DNA of 64,000 bases from positions 813,965 through 877,964 of the forward strand of contig NZ_NSKH01000018.1 of NCBI RefSeq assembly GCF_003144095.1. The letters are read 5' to 3'. Shown here piece after piece: positions 47,910 through 56,409 of this stretch. The stretch's first letter is position 1. Every line of letters starts with the position of its first letter. The stretch comes from Streptomyces sp. ICBB 8177. Its GTDB lineage: Bacteria > Actinomycetota > Actinomycetes > Streptomycetales > Streptomycetaceae. Below the pieces are notes generated by a model. The model was not told where the DNA came from. It made no database searches and worked only from the letters and a program-made list of their open reading frames with translations. Both the position numbers and the translations under genes were made by a program.

Positions 47910-48980
47910 TCACACGAGGAGCAGGCAGTGCTCCGGCTCCCAGCCCAGTTCGACGGTCTCGCCACCCTCCCAGCGGTCCTCCATGCGGGAGCGCGCCGTG
48001 TTCTGCTCCAGCGCGGCCACCGTGACACCAGGTGCCAGCTCGATCAGGTAGGTGGTCGTCGGCCCGGAGTAGACCGTCTCGCGCACCACTCCGCGGATCA
48101 CCGGCATCCCGGGCCGGAAGTCGGAGAGCCAGATCTTCTCGGGGCGGATCGACACGCTCACGGTGCTCCCGTCGGCACAACCGTCACGACGGCCCACCGG
48201 CAGGGCGGGACCACTGTCCAGCCGGACCTCACCATCCCGGTACACACCACTGACCAGGTTGGACGTGCCCATGAAGGACGCCACGAACCGGCTGGCCGGG
48301 TGCTCGTAGACGTCTTCCGGCGTGCCGCACTGCTCTAGGCGGCCGTCGTTGAGGACCGCCACCCGGTCCGACATGGTGAGCGCCTCGTCCTGGTCGTGGG
48401 TGACGAAGACGAAGGTGATGCCGACCTCCCGCTGGATCTGCTTGAGTTCGACCTGCATCTGGCGGCGCAGTTTCAGGTCGAGGGCCGCCAGCGGTTCGTC
48501 GAGCAGCAGGACCGCGGGACGGTTCACGAGCGCCCGGGCCAACGCGACCCGCTGCCGCTGCCCACCGGACAGCGTCCGCGGCCTGCGACCGGCCAGGTCG
48601 GCGAGCTGCACCATCTCCAGCATCGCGCCGACCCGCTCGCGGATCTCCGCCTTGGCCACCTTCCTGCGTTTGAGGCCGAAGGCGACGTTGTCGGCCACGG
48701 ACAGGTGGTCGAAGAGCGCGTAGCTCTGGAAGACCGTGTTGACGTTGCGCTTGTCCGGCGGCAGGCCCGTGACGTCCTCGCCGCCGAGCAGCACCGTGCC
48801 GGACGTCGGGTCGGCGAAGCCGCCGATCATGCGCAGCGATGTCGTCTTGCCGCAACCGGACGGGCCGAGGAGGGAGAAGAACTCCCCGGGCGCGATGTCC
48901 AGGCACAGGTCGCGCACGGCGTGGTTGCCGGCGAACTCCTTGCTGACGTGGTCGAGCCGGACCGCGGGGGTCGCGTTCAT
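47910..48980 (-). CDS. potA: ABC transporter ATPase, spermidine/putrescine type (PotA-like)
   Basis: The 356-residue protein has Walker A LLGPSGCGKTT (~38-48), Q-loop VFQSYALFDHLSV, signature LSGGQRQRVALARAL, Walker B VLLLDEPLAALD and switch His VTHDQDEALT. A C-terminal TOBE domain (VSIRPEKIWL) completes it. This is the PotA class that energises import of polyamines and, in related systems, quaternary amines. Its ATG is 5 nt downstream of the PotC-like stop, so it is the fourth gene of the transporter operon. Confidence 0.92.
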   Translation of the reverse strand: MNATPAVRLDHVSKEFAGNHAVRDLCLDIAPGEFFSLLGPSGCGKTTSLRMIGGFADPTSGTVLLGGEDVTGLPPDKRNVNTVFQSYALFDHLSVADNVAFGLKRRKVAKAEIRERVGAMLEMVQLADLAGRRPRTLSGGQRQRVALARALVNRPAVLLLDEPLAALDLKLRRQMQVELKQIQREVGITFVFVTHDQDEALTMSDRVAVLNDGRLEQCGTPEDVYEHPASRFVASFMGTSNLVSGVYRDGEVRLDSGPALPVGRRDGCADGSTVSVSIRPEKIWLSDFRPGMPVIRGVVRETVYSGPTTTYLIELAPGVTVAALEQNTARSRMEDRWEGGETVELGWEPEHCLLLV

Positions 48981-48985
48981 GGCTG

Positions 48986-49849
48986 TCACTCCCCTGAGAG
49001 GACGTCGAGGCCGCCGCCGCGGCCGAAGAGGCGGGGGATCGCCAGCGCGAGCGCGATCAGCCCGATGGAGCCGGCCAGCATCAAGGTGCCCACCGCGTTG
49101 ATGGTCGGCTGGACACCGAACCTGATGGCGGAGTAGATGCGCACGGCCAGCGGCTGCGGATCGACGCCGGTGGTGAAGTAGGCCAGCACGAAGTCGTCGA
49201 AGACGAGGGCGAAGACGAGCACGGCACTCGCCAGGATGGCCGGGAGCAACGCGGGGAAGGTCACCAGCCGCAGGGACTGCCAGCGGGTCGCGCCCAGGTC
49301 CATCGCCGCCTCCTCCACCTCCGGATTGAGCGCCGCGACGCGCGAACGCAGGATGACGGTCACGTAGGAGATGGAGAAGGTGACCTCGGAGACCATCACC
49401 GTCCCCGTGGACAGGGTGATCCCCAGGCCCTTGAAGAGCAGGAGGGACGCCACTCCCGTCACGATCTCCGGGGTGATCAGCGGCACCAGCATGATCAGCC
49501 CCGCATAGCTGCCCAGGCGGCCACGGGCGCGTACCAGGCCCATGGCGAGGGCGGCACCCAGGGCCACCGACCCCACCGTCGCCACCAGTGAGACCTTCAG
49601 ACTCATTCCCAGGGAGCCGATCAGTACGTGATCGGAGAAGAAGGCCCGGTACCAGCGCAGCGAGAAGCCCTTGAAGACGGTGAGCGACTTCTGGGAGTCG
49701 AAGGAGAACAGCGCCACCATGGCGATGGGCAGGTAGAGCAGGAAGAAGAAGACCGCGGTGAGGGCGATGGCCACCCGGGGCCTGCGTTCCGCCCGGCGGC
49801 GCCCGGGCCACCCGTGACGTGCGGGCCAACGGCGACGTCCGGCGCTCAC
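48986..49849 (-). CDS. potC: ABC transporter permease, PotC-like
   Basis: The 287-residue protein has six transmembrane helices, starting after a basic N-terminal tail, with the EAA loop EEAAMDLGATRWQSLRLVTF facing the ATPase. The context LVPLITPEIVTGVASLLLF is the usual PotC pattern. Its GTG (49849) overlaps the TGA of the PotB-like gene as GTGA, ensuring balanced expression of the two permeases. Confidence 0.9.
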   Translation of the reverse strand: MSAGRRRWPARHGWPGRRRAERRPRVAIALTAVFFFLLYLPIAMVALFSFDSQKSLTVFKGFSLRWYRAFFSDHVLIGSLGMSLKVSLVATVGSVALGAALAMGLVRARGRLGSYAGLIMLVPLITPEIVTGVASLLLFKGLGITLSTGTVMVSEVTFSISYVTVILRSRVAALNPEVEEAAMDLGATRWQSLRLVTFPALLPAILASAVLVFALVFDDFVLAYFTTGVDPQPLAVRIYSAIRFGVQPTINAVGTLMLAGSIGLIALALAIPRLFGRGGGLDVLSGE

Positions 49850-50733
49850 CGTGCCGCCTCCGCCTCGTCCTTGTTGGCGCGCCGCAGGTAGCCGACCATG
49901 CCCACCAGCAGCACGGCCATCAGCAGCATGGTGAGCGCGGCCCCCAGCGGCCAGTCCTGGCCCTCGAAGAACTCGTCCTGGATCAGGTTGCCGATCATCA
50001 ACTGGTTGGGCCCTCCCATGAACTGGGCGCTGACGAAGTCCCCGACGGCCGGCAGGAAGACCAGCACCAGACCGGCGGTGGCGCCCTGCCGGGTCGCGGG
50101 CACGGTGACGAACAGGAAGGTCCGCAGCGGGCCGCCGTACAGGTCGCGTCCCGCCTCGATCAGGGAGACGTCCATGCGTTCCATGGCCGCGTAGAGCGGA
50201 ATGATCATGAAGACGACGAAACCGTAGACCAACCCGGCGATGACGCCGGGCCCGGTGTTGAGGATCTTGGTGTGCGGTCCCGCGAGGCCGATCGCGCGCA
50301 ACGCACGCAGCAACGGGCCGTCGTCGGAGAGCACCACGGACCAGCCGTACATGCGCACCAGGTAGTTGGCGAAGAACGGCACGACGATCGCCGCGATCAG
50401 GGCGTTCTTGAAGCGTCCCGCGTGCAGCGCGATGGTGTACGCCACAGGATAGGCGATCAGGAGGCACAGCGCGCAGGTCAGCAGGGCGTACACCAGGGAG
50501 CGCACCAGCACGTCGCGGTAGACCGGGTCGCCGAGCGCGGAGAGGTTGGCCAGTGTGCGGCCGAAGTGCGGATTGCCCAGCTCGTCCGTGGTGCCGAAGG
50601 AGAGCGCGGCGACGAGGAGCAGCGAGCAGATGAAGAATGCGGACATCCACACCGTGCCGGGCAGGGTGAGCCAGTTCCACAGCCGGGCCCCGGCGGCGGC
50701 GGGGCGCGGTCGTGCGGGGACGCGGTCGGCCAT
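49846..50733 (-). CDS. potB: ABC transporter permease, PotB-like
   Basis: The 295-residue protein has six transmembrane helices (LTLPGTVWMSAFFICSLLLV near the start) and an EAA-type loop (VSLIEAGRDLYGGPLRTFLF). PNQLMIGNLIQDEFFEGQDW is the characteristic PotB segment before the last helices. The ATG at 50733 shares bases with the stop of the substrate-binding protein gene (TGATG), so it is translationally coupled. Confidence 0.9.
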   Translation of the reverse strand: MADRVPARPRPAAAGARLWNWLTLPGTVWMSAFFICSLLLVAALSFGTTDELGNPHFGRTLANLSALGDPVYRDVLVRSLVYALLTCALCLLIAYPVAYTIALHAGRFKNALIAAIVVPFFANYLVRMYGWSVVLSDDGPLLRALRAIGLAGPHTKILNTGPGVIAGLVYGFVVFMIIPLYAAMERMDVSLIEAGRDLYGGPLRTFLFVTVPATRQGATAGLVLVFLPAVGDFVSAQFMGGPNQLMIGNLIQDEFFEGQDWPLGAALTMLLMAVLLVGMVGYLRRANKDEAEAAR

Positions 50734-51860
50734 CACTCGGCCTCCACGTCTGTCCAGGTGGCGTCCCGGGCTTGTTGCGCCGCGGGCGAACTGTTGCGGA
50801 AGTAGCGGTCGGTCGTCAGGTCACCGGGCTCGATGACGCAGTTGGGCAGTTGTTTCACGATTGCCGCGTACGCGTCCTCGGTGCCGTGCACCGGCATGGG
50901 GTAGCCGATGTAGCGGATGTTCTTGATGACGTTGCTCGGGCGGAGCATGTAGTCGATGAAGAGCATCGCGGTGCCGGGGTGTTGTGCGTTGGCGGGGATG
51001 GCGTAGCAGTCGGAGTTGATGGGGCAGCCCTCCTTCGCCGTCTCGAATCCGTAGATCGAGGGGTCCTTGGCCTGGCCCAGCACGCTGACCATGTCGCCGC
51101 TCCAGGCCTGGGTCATGGTGGCGTTGCCGTTGAGCAGGTTGTCGTAGTCGTCGCTGGAGAAGCCGCGCAGATGCGGGCGGAGGGACTTGATCGTGGCGGC
51201 GATGCGGTCCAGGTCGTGCCGGCTGGAGGTGTTGATGTCCAGACCCAGCTTGAGAGCGGCCATGCCCAGGACCTCGTCGCGGTCGTCCAGCAGGAAGACA
51301 GTGCCGCTCGCGGCCGGATCCCACAGGTCGTCCCAGGAGCCGCTGAGGTCGCCGAGCTTGTCGCGCCGCCATCCGATGCCGGTCTTGTACATGGTGAAGG
51401 GCACCGTGTGTGCCGAACGCGGGTCGTACCAGGGGTCGCCGAAGTACGGATAGCTGCCGAAGACCAGCTCGGCGTTGCGCAGCTTCGTGTGGTCGATGCG
51501 CCGCAGCCGCCCCGCCGAGGCGAGCAACTGGGCCCACTTGGCCGAGGGGAAGATGATGTCGTACTTGTTGCCGGCGTCGAGTTTGGCGGCCATGCCTTGC
51601 ATGGAGTCGAAGTTGGACTGGACGACGTTGACGCCGTACTCCTTCTGGAATCCGGCGAAGACCGAAGGGTCCACGTAGTCGGCCCAGTTGAAGTAGACGA
51701 GGTCGCCGTCGACCTTCACATCGATGGGAGCGTCGTCGTCCGCGGTCATGGCGGTGTTCTGCTGGACGAATCCGCAGCCGGCCAGGGAGAGACCGAGGCC
51801 GCCGGCGGCGCATGAGCGCAGGAGGGAGCGACGGGAGAGTGGGCGTGCCTCGTGGGACAT
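50733..51860 (-). CDS. potD: ABC transporter substrate-binding lipoprotein, PotD/F-like (Tat signal)
   Basis: The 375-residue precursor has a twin-arginine lipoprotein signal: PLSRRSLLRSCAAGGLGLSL followed by the lipobox LAGC (Cys ~29). The mature part is a PotD-type spermidine/putrescine-binding protein (DLVYFNWADYVDPSVFAGFQ, FPSAKWAQLLASAG, TMYKTGIGWRRDKL). The ligand could be a polyamine or another cation; the binding-site acid residues cannot be judged here. The ATG at 51860 has GAGAGGA. It is the first transporter gene after a 331-bp gap below the TetR gene. Confidence 0.9.
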   Translation of the reverse strand: MSHEARPLSRRSLLRSCAAGGLGLSLAGCGFVQQNTAMTADDDAPIDVKVDGDLVYFNWADYVDPSVFAGFQKEYGVNVVQSNFDSMQGMAAKLDAGNKYDIIFPSAKWAQLLASAGRLRRIDHTKLRNAELVFGSYPYFGDPWYDPRSAHTVPFTMYKTGIGWRRDKLGDLSGSWDDLWDPAASGTVFLLDDRDEVLGMAALKLGLDINTSSRHDLDRIAATIKSLRPHLRGFSSDDYDNLLNGNATMTQAWSGDMVSVLGQAKDPSIYGFETAKEGCPINSDCYAIPANAQHPGTAMLFIDYMLRPSNVIKNIRYIGYPMPVHGTEDAYAAIVKQLPNCVIEPGDLTTDRYFRNSSPAAQQARDATWTDVEAE

Positions 51861-52191
51861 GGGTCGTCCTCTCCGGAGGGGGACACGAAGGCAGGGGAAG
51901 GGAGGCGGGGGAGTTGGGGGATAGCGCGGGGCGTGCGAGGGCCGCGCGGTCGACCCCACGAGCGCGAAGGCAGGGGTGGTCAGGGGGAGGTGCGGCACCG
52001 GCGCCGTGGCCGCTCCACGAGCGGTTCACCCAGCGCTGCGCGAGCCGCCGAACCGGCAACCGTGGCGGCCGTGGATGACGGCGAGTCGACACGTAAGCCG
52101 GCACGAGCGGTACGCGACCGGGGGCCCGGAACCACGGCGGGGCGGCGGGGGCCGGGGGTGTCCAGCGGACGGCGACCCCGGAGGCGTGAGG
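51861..52191. other. Spacer between TetR and transporter genes
   Basis: About 330 bp without a gene. No clear terminator or dyad is seen; a separate promoter for the transporter genes may lie here, as the spacing is larger than elsewhere in the leftward run. Confidence 0.4.
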
Positions 52192-52848
52192 TCAGGCCGG
52201 GTCTAAGGCGGAGGCGTTGGACGGTAGGGGGTCCGCCGGTGGGAACGGGACGTCGAGACCGATCTGCGGTGCGACCACCGACCAGACGCGCCGGCGGACC
52301 TCGTCGGTCTCCCGCGGGGTCGGGTCCATCAGCAGGCGTGCGCCGTAGCCGTCGGTGAGCGCGATGATCAGGTCGGCCAGCCGCTCGGCGTCGCAGGGGG
52401 CGAACTCCCCGGCTGTCACTCCGGCCCGCACCACGTCGGCGACCCAGTCGGTCACGCCGGCGTACAGCTCGCGGGCGACCCGCAGCGAGCCCTTGTCGCG
52501 TGCGGCCCGAAGGTGCAGCTCCTGCCAGAGCAGGAAGTCCCGGCGCAGTTCGGAGTCGAGCGGCAGACACGCGTCGATCACCCGGGCGAGCCGCCAGGCG
52601 TGCGGTGCGTCGGCCGGTGGCTCGGCGTCGTAACCCGCCCGGCCCGCGCTCTCGTACGAGAACTTCAGGGCTTCGAGGAAGAGCTTCTCGCGGGTGTCGA
52701 AGTGGTAGTGCAGCAGCGCGGTGGAGACTCCGGCGTGCTCCGCCACCATGCGCATCCTGACCTTCTCGAACCCCGCCTCCGCGATGGTCTCGCAAGCGGC
52801 GGCCAGGATCAGCCGACGGGTGGCCTCCGTACGGGCCTCCGCGGTCAC
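52192..52848 (-). CDS. TetR-family regulator of the catabolic island
   Basis: The 218-residue protein has an N-terminal TetR HTH (ETIAEAGFEKVRMRMVAEHA, then GVSTALLHYHFDTREKLF) and a BetI-like C-terminal domain (RRDFLLWQELHLRAARDKGS, LIIALTDGYGARLLMD). Its GTG at 52848 overlaps the stop codon of the Rieske gene as GTGA, so it is co-expressed with that enzyme. This fits autoregulation from the divergent promoter region at ~54.15-54.22 kb, where two matching operator-like repeats occur. The inducer is probably a pathway substrate. Confidence 0.9.
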   Translation of the reverse strand: MTAEARTEATRRLILAAACETIAEAGFEKVRMRMVAEHAGVSTALLHYHFDTREKLFLEALKFSYESAGRAGYDAEPPADAPHAWRLARVIDACLPLDSELRRDFLLWQELHLRAARDKGSLRVARELYAGVTDWVADVVRAGVTAGEFAPCDAERLADLIIALTDGYGARLLMDPTPRETDEVRRRVWSVVAPQIGLDVPFPPADPLPSNASALDPA

Positions 52849-54056
52849 CGGAACGTCCCCCGGGGCGCACGGCTGTCCGCCGGTCCGGAGGGCTGGAGGC
52901 AAGGGGCGTCCCGCAGGTCGGCCCGGACCCGGTCGGCGAACCAGCCGACGCCGCGCTCCCGCCGGGAGAGGGGCCCGGGCTCGAACTCCGGTGTGGCGAC
53001 GCCGTGTTGGACGCGCGACACCAACTCGGCGTCCTCGTCGTTGGTGACCCACCCGATGTGGATGTTCAGCCGCCGGGCCAGCCGGGTGCGGGCGGTCGTC
53101 CCGCGCCGGGTGAAGAAGGCACCCGGGATGGCGACGCGGTCCTGCGCGGTGGGTATGGCGGTCCAGGCGAGCACGTGGTCAGGATAGAAGTCCAGCAAGG
53201 TGTTCGGGTAGATCACCGCGTAGCGCCAGGTCCTGCGGTCGGCCTCGGTGAGCCCGGGCATGGGGGCGGCGACCTTCTGGTAGAGCCGCTCGAACCAGTT
53301 GGAGGACGGTTTGTCGCGCAGCGGTGACTGGAACAGCACGTACGACTCGTCGACGACGTCGCACTCGTAGCGCTGGTAGTCCAGCAACCGCATCAGCGCC
53401 GGGTGGGCGACGGGCACGTGGTAGCCCTCCAGGTAGTTGTCCACCACCACCTTCCAGTTGGCCTGCTGGACCTCCGCGCCCGCCAGATCGTGGATGCGGC
53501 TGCGCCCGACGGGCGTCAGGTCGGGGCCGGCGTAGTGGCCGACGGCCTCGGCCAGCCCGGCGCACTGGACGGCCAGGGGCACCGCGTCCGGGTCGAGGTT
53601 GACGAAGACGAATCCCAGGAAGGACTCCACGCGCACCGCGTGGAGCCCGAGGGCGGCCTTGTCCAGGCAAGGGATCTGGCGGTTCTCGGGTGCCCCGACG
53701 AGCGTGCCGTCGAGCCGGTACGTCCAGCCGTGATACGGGCAGCGGATGGCCTTGGCGGCAGGCTCGCTGCCGGAGACCAGGCGGGTGCCGCGGTGCCGGC
53801 AGACGTTGAGGTGGGCGGCGAGCCCTCCGTCCTCGGTGCGCACGACCAGGACCTCGCGGCCGGCCGCCCAGGCCGCGAGCCGGGAGCCGGTCTCGCGCAG
53901 GTCGGACTCGTGGCACACCAACTGCCAGGACCTGGCGAAGATGCGCGGGACCTCCTCCTCGGCGATCCGGGGGTCGGTGTAGTAGCGGCCCGCCAGAGCG
54001 GGGGCGGGCGCGGCATGGTCGGCCGGGCCGGGGGAGGTGACGGTTTCGGACTGCAT
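52845..54056 (-). CDS. Rieske-type oxygenase alpha subunit, quaternary-amine group
   Basis: The 403-residue protein has a Rieske domain with Cys86-x-His88 and Cys106-x2-His109 (CRHRG and CPYHGW) and a catalytic domain with the iron ligands His213 and His218 (NYLEGYHVPVAHP). The residue three before the first His, which bridges the two centres, is Glu210 and not Asp. Glu at this place is known from carnitine oxygenase CntA and relatives acting on quaternary amines. The enzyme needs an electron donor. The ATG at 54056 has GGAGGA; it leads the leftward run, with TetR overlapping its end. Confidence 0.9.
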   Translation of the reverse strand: MQSETVTSPGPADHAAPAPALAGRYYTDPRIAEEEVPRIFARSWQLVCHESDLRETGSRLAAWAAGREVLVVRTEDGGLAAHLNVCRHRGTRLVSGSEPAAKAIRCPYHGWTYRLDGTLVGAPENRQIPCLDKAALGLHAVRVESFLGFVFVNLDPDAVPLAVQCAGLAEAVGHYAGPDLTPVGRSRIHDLAGAEVQQANWKVVVDNYLEGYHVPVAHPALMRLLDYQRYECDVVDESYVLFQSPLRDKPSSNWFERLYQKVAAPMPGLTEADRRTWRYAVIYPNTLLDFYPDHVLAWTAIPTAQDRVAIPGAFFTRRGTTARTRLARRLNIHIGWVTNDEDAELVSRVQHGVATPEFEPGPLSRRERGVGWFADRVRADLRDAPCLQPSGPADSRAPRGTFR

Positions 54057-54147
54057 CGGATGGTCCTCCACGCCGTCGGGCGATGAGAGAGTGCAGCGGT
54101 CCAGGAGCGACGGACGCCGGTCGTCGAGCGGCCGGGGGAGTCGCGCT

Positions 54148-54225
54148 GATTGATTGGTCAGTCAGGTTGCGGCCGGATTGCCGCCATGTCAACTCTTGTG
54201 AACTGACTGATTGGTTAGTTAGCGT
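54148..54225. promoter_or_regulatory. Divergent promoters with two 18-bp operator-like repeats
   Basis: GATTGATTGGTCAGTCAG (54148-54165) and GACTGATTGGTTAGTTAG (54205-54222) match at 15 of 18 positions in the same orientation, 57 bp apart, and each is a loose dyad around TTGG. The right copy lies between TTGTGA (54196-54201) and TAGCGT (54220-54225), an 18-nt-spaced promoter towards the acyl-CoA genes. TTGACA on the minus strand (54187-54192), 17 nt from CAACCT (54164-54169), could drive the Rieske gene, with the left copy at its -10. The co-expressed TetR is the likely binder. The remaining ~220 bp up to 54446 show nothing else. Confidence 0.7.
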
Positions 54226-54446
54226 GTGGCCCTCGCCGACCCGGCCAACCGACCGGTCGACCCTCCTGGCGCCTGAGCGTCCCCGCACTCACACCCGCCC
54301 CTCTCCACCCCACTCACCACGGCGGCCCGCATGCCCGGCGGCGGTTCGAACTCCCCCGGCCGCTGGCCGTTCGCTGCCACTCCACCACCCGGCCCGGACC
54401 TGCGCCGTCCGAGCCGGGCAAGCCGTCGCACCAGCGGAGGCATCCC

Positions 54447-54857
54447 ATGCGCGGAGCCCGCACCACGTCCTGGCTGGGGCTGACGCCGGAACCCGAGAGG
54501 GAACTGCCGTCAGCCGTAGCCGCACTGCGAGCCCAGGCCGCCGGCCCCCTCGGCACTTCCGAACCCGACGAGTCGGCTGAACGCCGCCGCGTGGAACAGC
54601 TCGTCCTGCACGGCACGCAACGCGGCTGGCTCCGCTACCTGGCGGAGGTCACGGCACTGGTCACCGATGTCGCGACCGGCGCCGCGCCGGGCGATCCGGA
54701 CACCGCACTGCTCGTCGCCGACGTGGTCCTGGAGCACCACCGCATGCTCATCGGCCTGCCCGGTCCCGGCTACCGGCTGGCCGAGACCCAGCGGTCGGCA
54801 CTGACACAGGCGGTTCGCACCCTCGGCCAACGTCCCGAAGGCAGGAAGACCCCATGA
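54447..54857 (+). CDS. Hypothetical 136-residue protein, first gene of the rightward operon
   Basis: The ATG at 54447 is preceded by GGAGG, and the stop overlaps the next start (ATGA at 54854-54857). The product is helical and acidic: RRVEQLVLHGTQRGWLRYLA, LLVADVVLEHHRMLIGLPGP. It has no cysteine pairs, signal or membrane segment. I do not recognise the family. Tight coupling to the NuoF-like gene suggests a small partner subunit or assembly factor of that flavoprotein. Confidence 0.7.
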   Translation: MRGARTTSWLGLTPEPERELPSAVAALRAQAAGPLGTSEPDESAERRRVEQLVLHGTQRGWLRYLAEVTALVTDVATGAAPGDPDTALLVADVVLEHHRMLIGLPGPGYRLAETQRSALTQAVRTLGQRPEGRKTP

Positions 54858-56104
54858 CGACGATCCGCCCTCTTCTCCCCGCGCACTTCGCGACGGCACT
54901 CGGCTCCGCCCCGGGCGTCGGCGAGGACCTGGAGGCCTACCTGCGCGCGGGGGGCTACCGGCCGTGCGACCCCGCCGAGTTGCTGGAGAGAATCACCCGC
55001 AGCGGGCTGCGCGGGCGCGGCGGCGCGGGTTTCCCCGCGGCGCTGAAGCTCGCCACCGTGCGTGACGCCCGAGGCGAGGCGGTCGTGGTCGCCAACGGAG
55101 AAGAGGGCGAACCGGGCTCCGTCAAGGACCGCTGGCTGCTGCGCGCCCGGCCCCACCTGGTCCTGGACGGCCTGGCCCGTGCCGCGGCGATCACCGGGGC
55201 ACGAGCCGGCTACGTCTACGTGTCGGACCCCGACGCGGCCGACCGGGTCCGCGCCGCCCTCAAGGAGCGCGGTGCGCAGTCGCAGGTGCGGGTGGTGCTC
55301 ACGGAGCCCGCCTACGTGGCCGGTGAGGAGACAGCGGTGGTACGCCGTATCAACGGCGGCCCCGCCCTGCCGACGGCCAAGCCGCCGCGACCGTACGAGC
55401 GCGGGGTGGACGGGGCACCGACGCTGGTCGCCAACGTGGAGACGCTCGCGCGGATCGCATTGCTGGCCGCGAGCGCCGAGGATCCGGGGCCCCCGGGTCC
55501 GGCCGACGCCTACCTGCTCACCCTTTCCGCCGGAGACCGCCCCGCCGTCCTGACCGAGGCGGTGGCGCACACCACCCTGGACGAACTGGCCCGCCTCCTG
55601 GGCACCGAGCGCCCGCGGGCCGTGCTGACGGGCGGCCTGTCCGGCGGTCTGCTCGGGCCGGGCAGCGGACTCCCCGTGGAACGCGACGCGCTCGCGTCCG
55701 CCTCGGCGTCGCTGGGCTGCGGGGCGATCCGATTTCTCGGACCCGACGAATGCCCGGTCGCCGTCGTGGCGGACTCCCTCGCCTACCTGAGCGGGCAGAG
55801 CGCGCGGCAGTGCGGTGTGTGCGTCTCGGGTACGTCCGCGCTGCGCGACACGGTCGCGGGCCTGACGGCGGGCCGGGTGGACGACGAGCGGATCGCACGG
55901 CTGACCCGCTGGTCGTCGACCCTGCCCGGTCGCGGTGCGTGCGGCCTGCTGGACGCGGCAGCCCGCCTCGTCGCCTCCCTCCTGCGGGTCTTTCCCGCTC
56001 TCGTCGAAGCCCATCGAGGCCGCCCCTGCGCGCCGGTGAAGGTCTCAGGCCAGCACCGTCTCCGCGTCCCGGTGCCCGAGGTCTCTGTCCGCCTGCCGGC
56101 CTGA
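54854..56104 (+). CDS. NuoF-like FMN/NADH iron-sulphur flavoprotein
   Basis: The 416-residue protein resembles the complex I/formate-dehydrogenase NADH-binding subunit. FMN-binding GLRGRGGAGFPAALK lies at 51-65, followed by NGEEGEPGSVKDRWLL, an SLBB-like middle domain and a C-terminal cluster domain. That domain keeps Cys320, Cys323 and Cys363, but the third ligand of the canonical CxxCxxC is Gly326, so only three of four cysteines are present. It should pass electrons between NADH and the ferredoxin encoded 113 bp downstream. No other complex I genes are near, so it works as a stand-alone diaphorase-type unit. Confidence 0.87.
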   Translation: MTTIRPLLPAHFATALGSAPGVGEDLEAYLRAGGYRPCDPAELLERITRSGLRGRGGAGFPAALKLATVRDARGEAVVVANGEEGEPGSVKDRWLLRARPHLVLDGLARAAAITGARAGYVYVSDPDAADRVRAALKERGAQSQVRVVLTEPAYVAGEETAVVRRINGGPALPTAKPPRPYERGVDGAPTLVANVETLARIALLAASAEDPGPPGPADAYLLTLSAGDRPAVLTEAVAHTTLDELARLLGTERPRAVLTGGLSGGLLGPGSGLPVERDALASASASLGCGAIRFLGPDECPVAVVADSLAYLSGQSARQCGVCVSGTSALRDTVAGLTAGRVDDERIARLTRWSSTLPGRGACGLLDAAARLVASLLRVFPALVEAHRGRPCAPVKVSGQHRLRVPVPEVSVRLPA

Positions 56105-56217
56105 CGCCCCGCCCGCACGCCCCAACACCCAAGCCCGTCCCCCGCAACACCCCAACTCCCAAGCACATCCCCGAGCTGCGAACCCCTTCCGCCCGACGCG
56201 AACAAGGAGCCGGACCG

Positions 56218-56409
56218 ATGAAACTCCTCCTCGACTCGACACGGTGCCAGGGCTACGGCCTGTGCCAGGAAGCCGCGCCCGCCCTGATCGACCTCGACGA
56301 CTGGGGATACGCGGCCGTGCCCGACACGGCCGTGCCCCCCGGTGAGCAGTCGGCCGCGCGGGCCGCCGTCGAAATCTGCCCCAACCACGCGCTGCGGACG
56401 GCGAAGTGA
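56218..56409 (+). CDS. Small ferredoxin with three cluster cysteines
   Basis: The 63-residue protein has Cys10-x5-Cys16 (RCQGYGLCQEAAP) and Cys54-Pro (VEICPNHALR). This is the pattern of actinobacterial [3Fe-4S]-type ferredoxins that feed cytochromes P450 and some oxygenases. AAGGAG precedes the ATG. Its stop overlaps the start of the acyl-CoA ligase (GTGA). With the NuoF-like protein it could deliver NADH electrons to the Rieske oxygenase encoded divergently, or take electrons from acyl-CoA oxidation; no other ferredoxin partner lies nearby. Confidence 0.9.
   Translation: MKLLLDSTRCQGYGLCQEAAPALIDLDDWGYAAVPDTAVPPGEQSAARAAVEICPNHALRTAK

Noticed and set aside
54335-54420. Another GGTTCGAAC-like motif resembling a tRNA T-loop
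   Set aside because: No pairing stem around the loop and no cloverleaf partner sequences within range.
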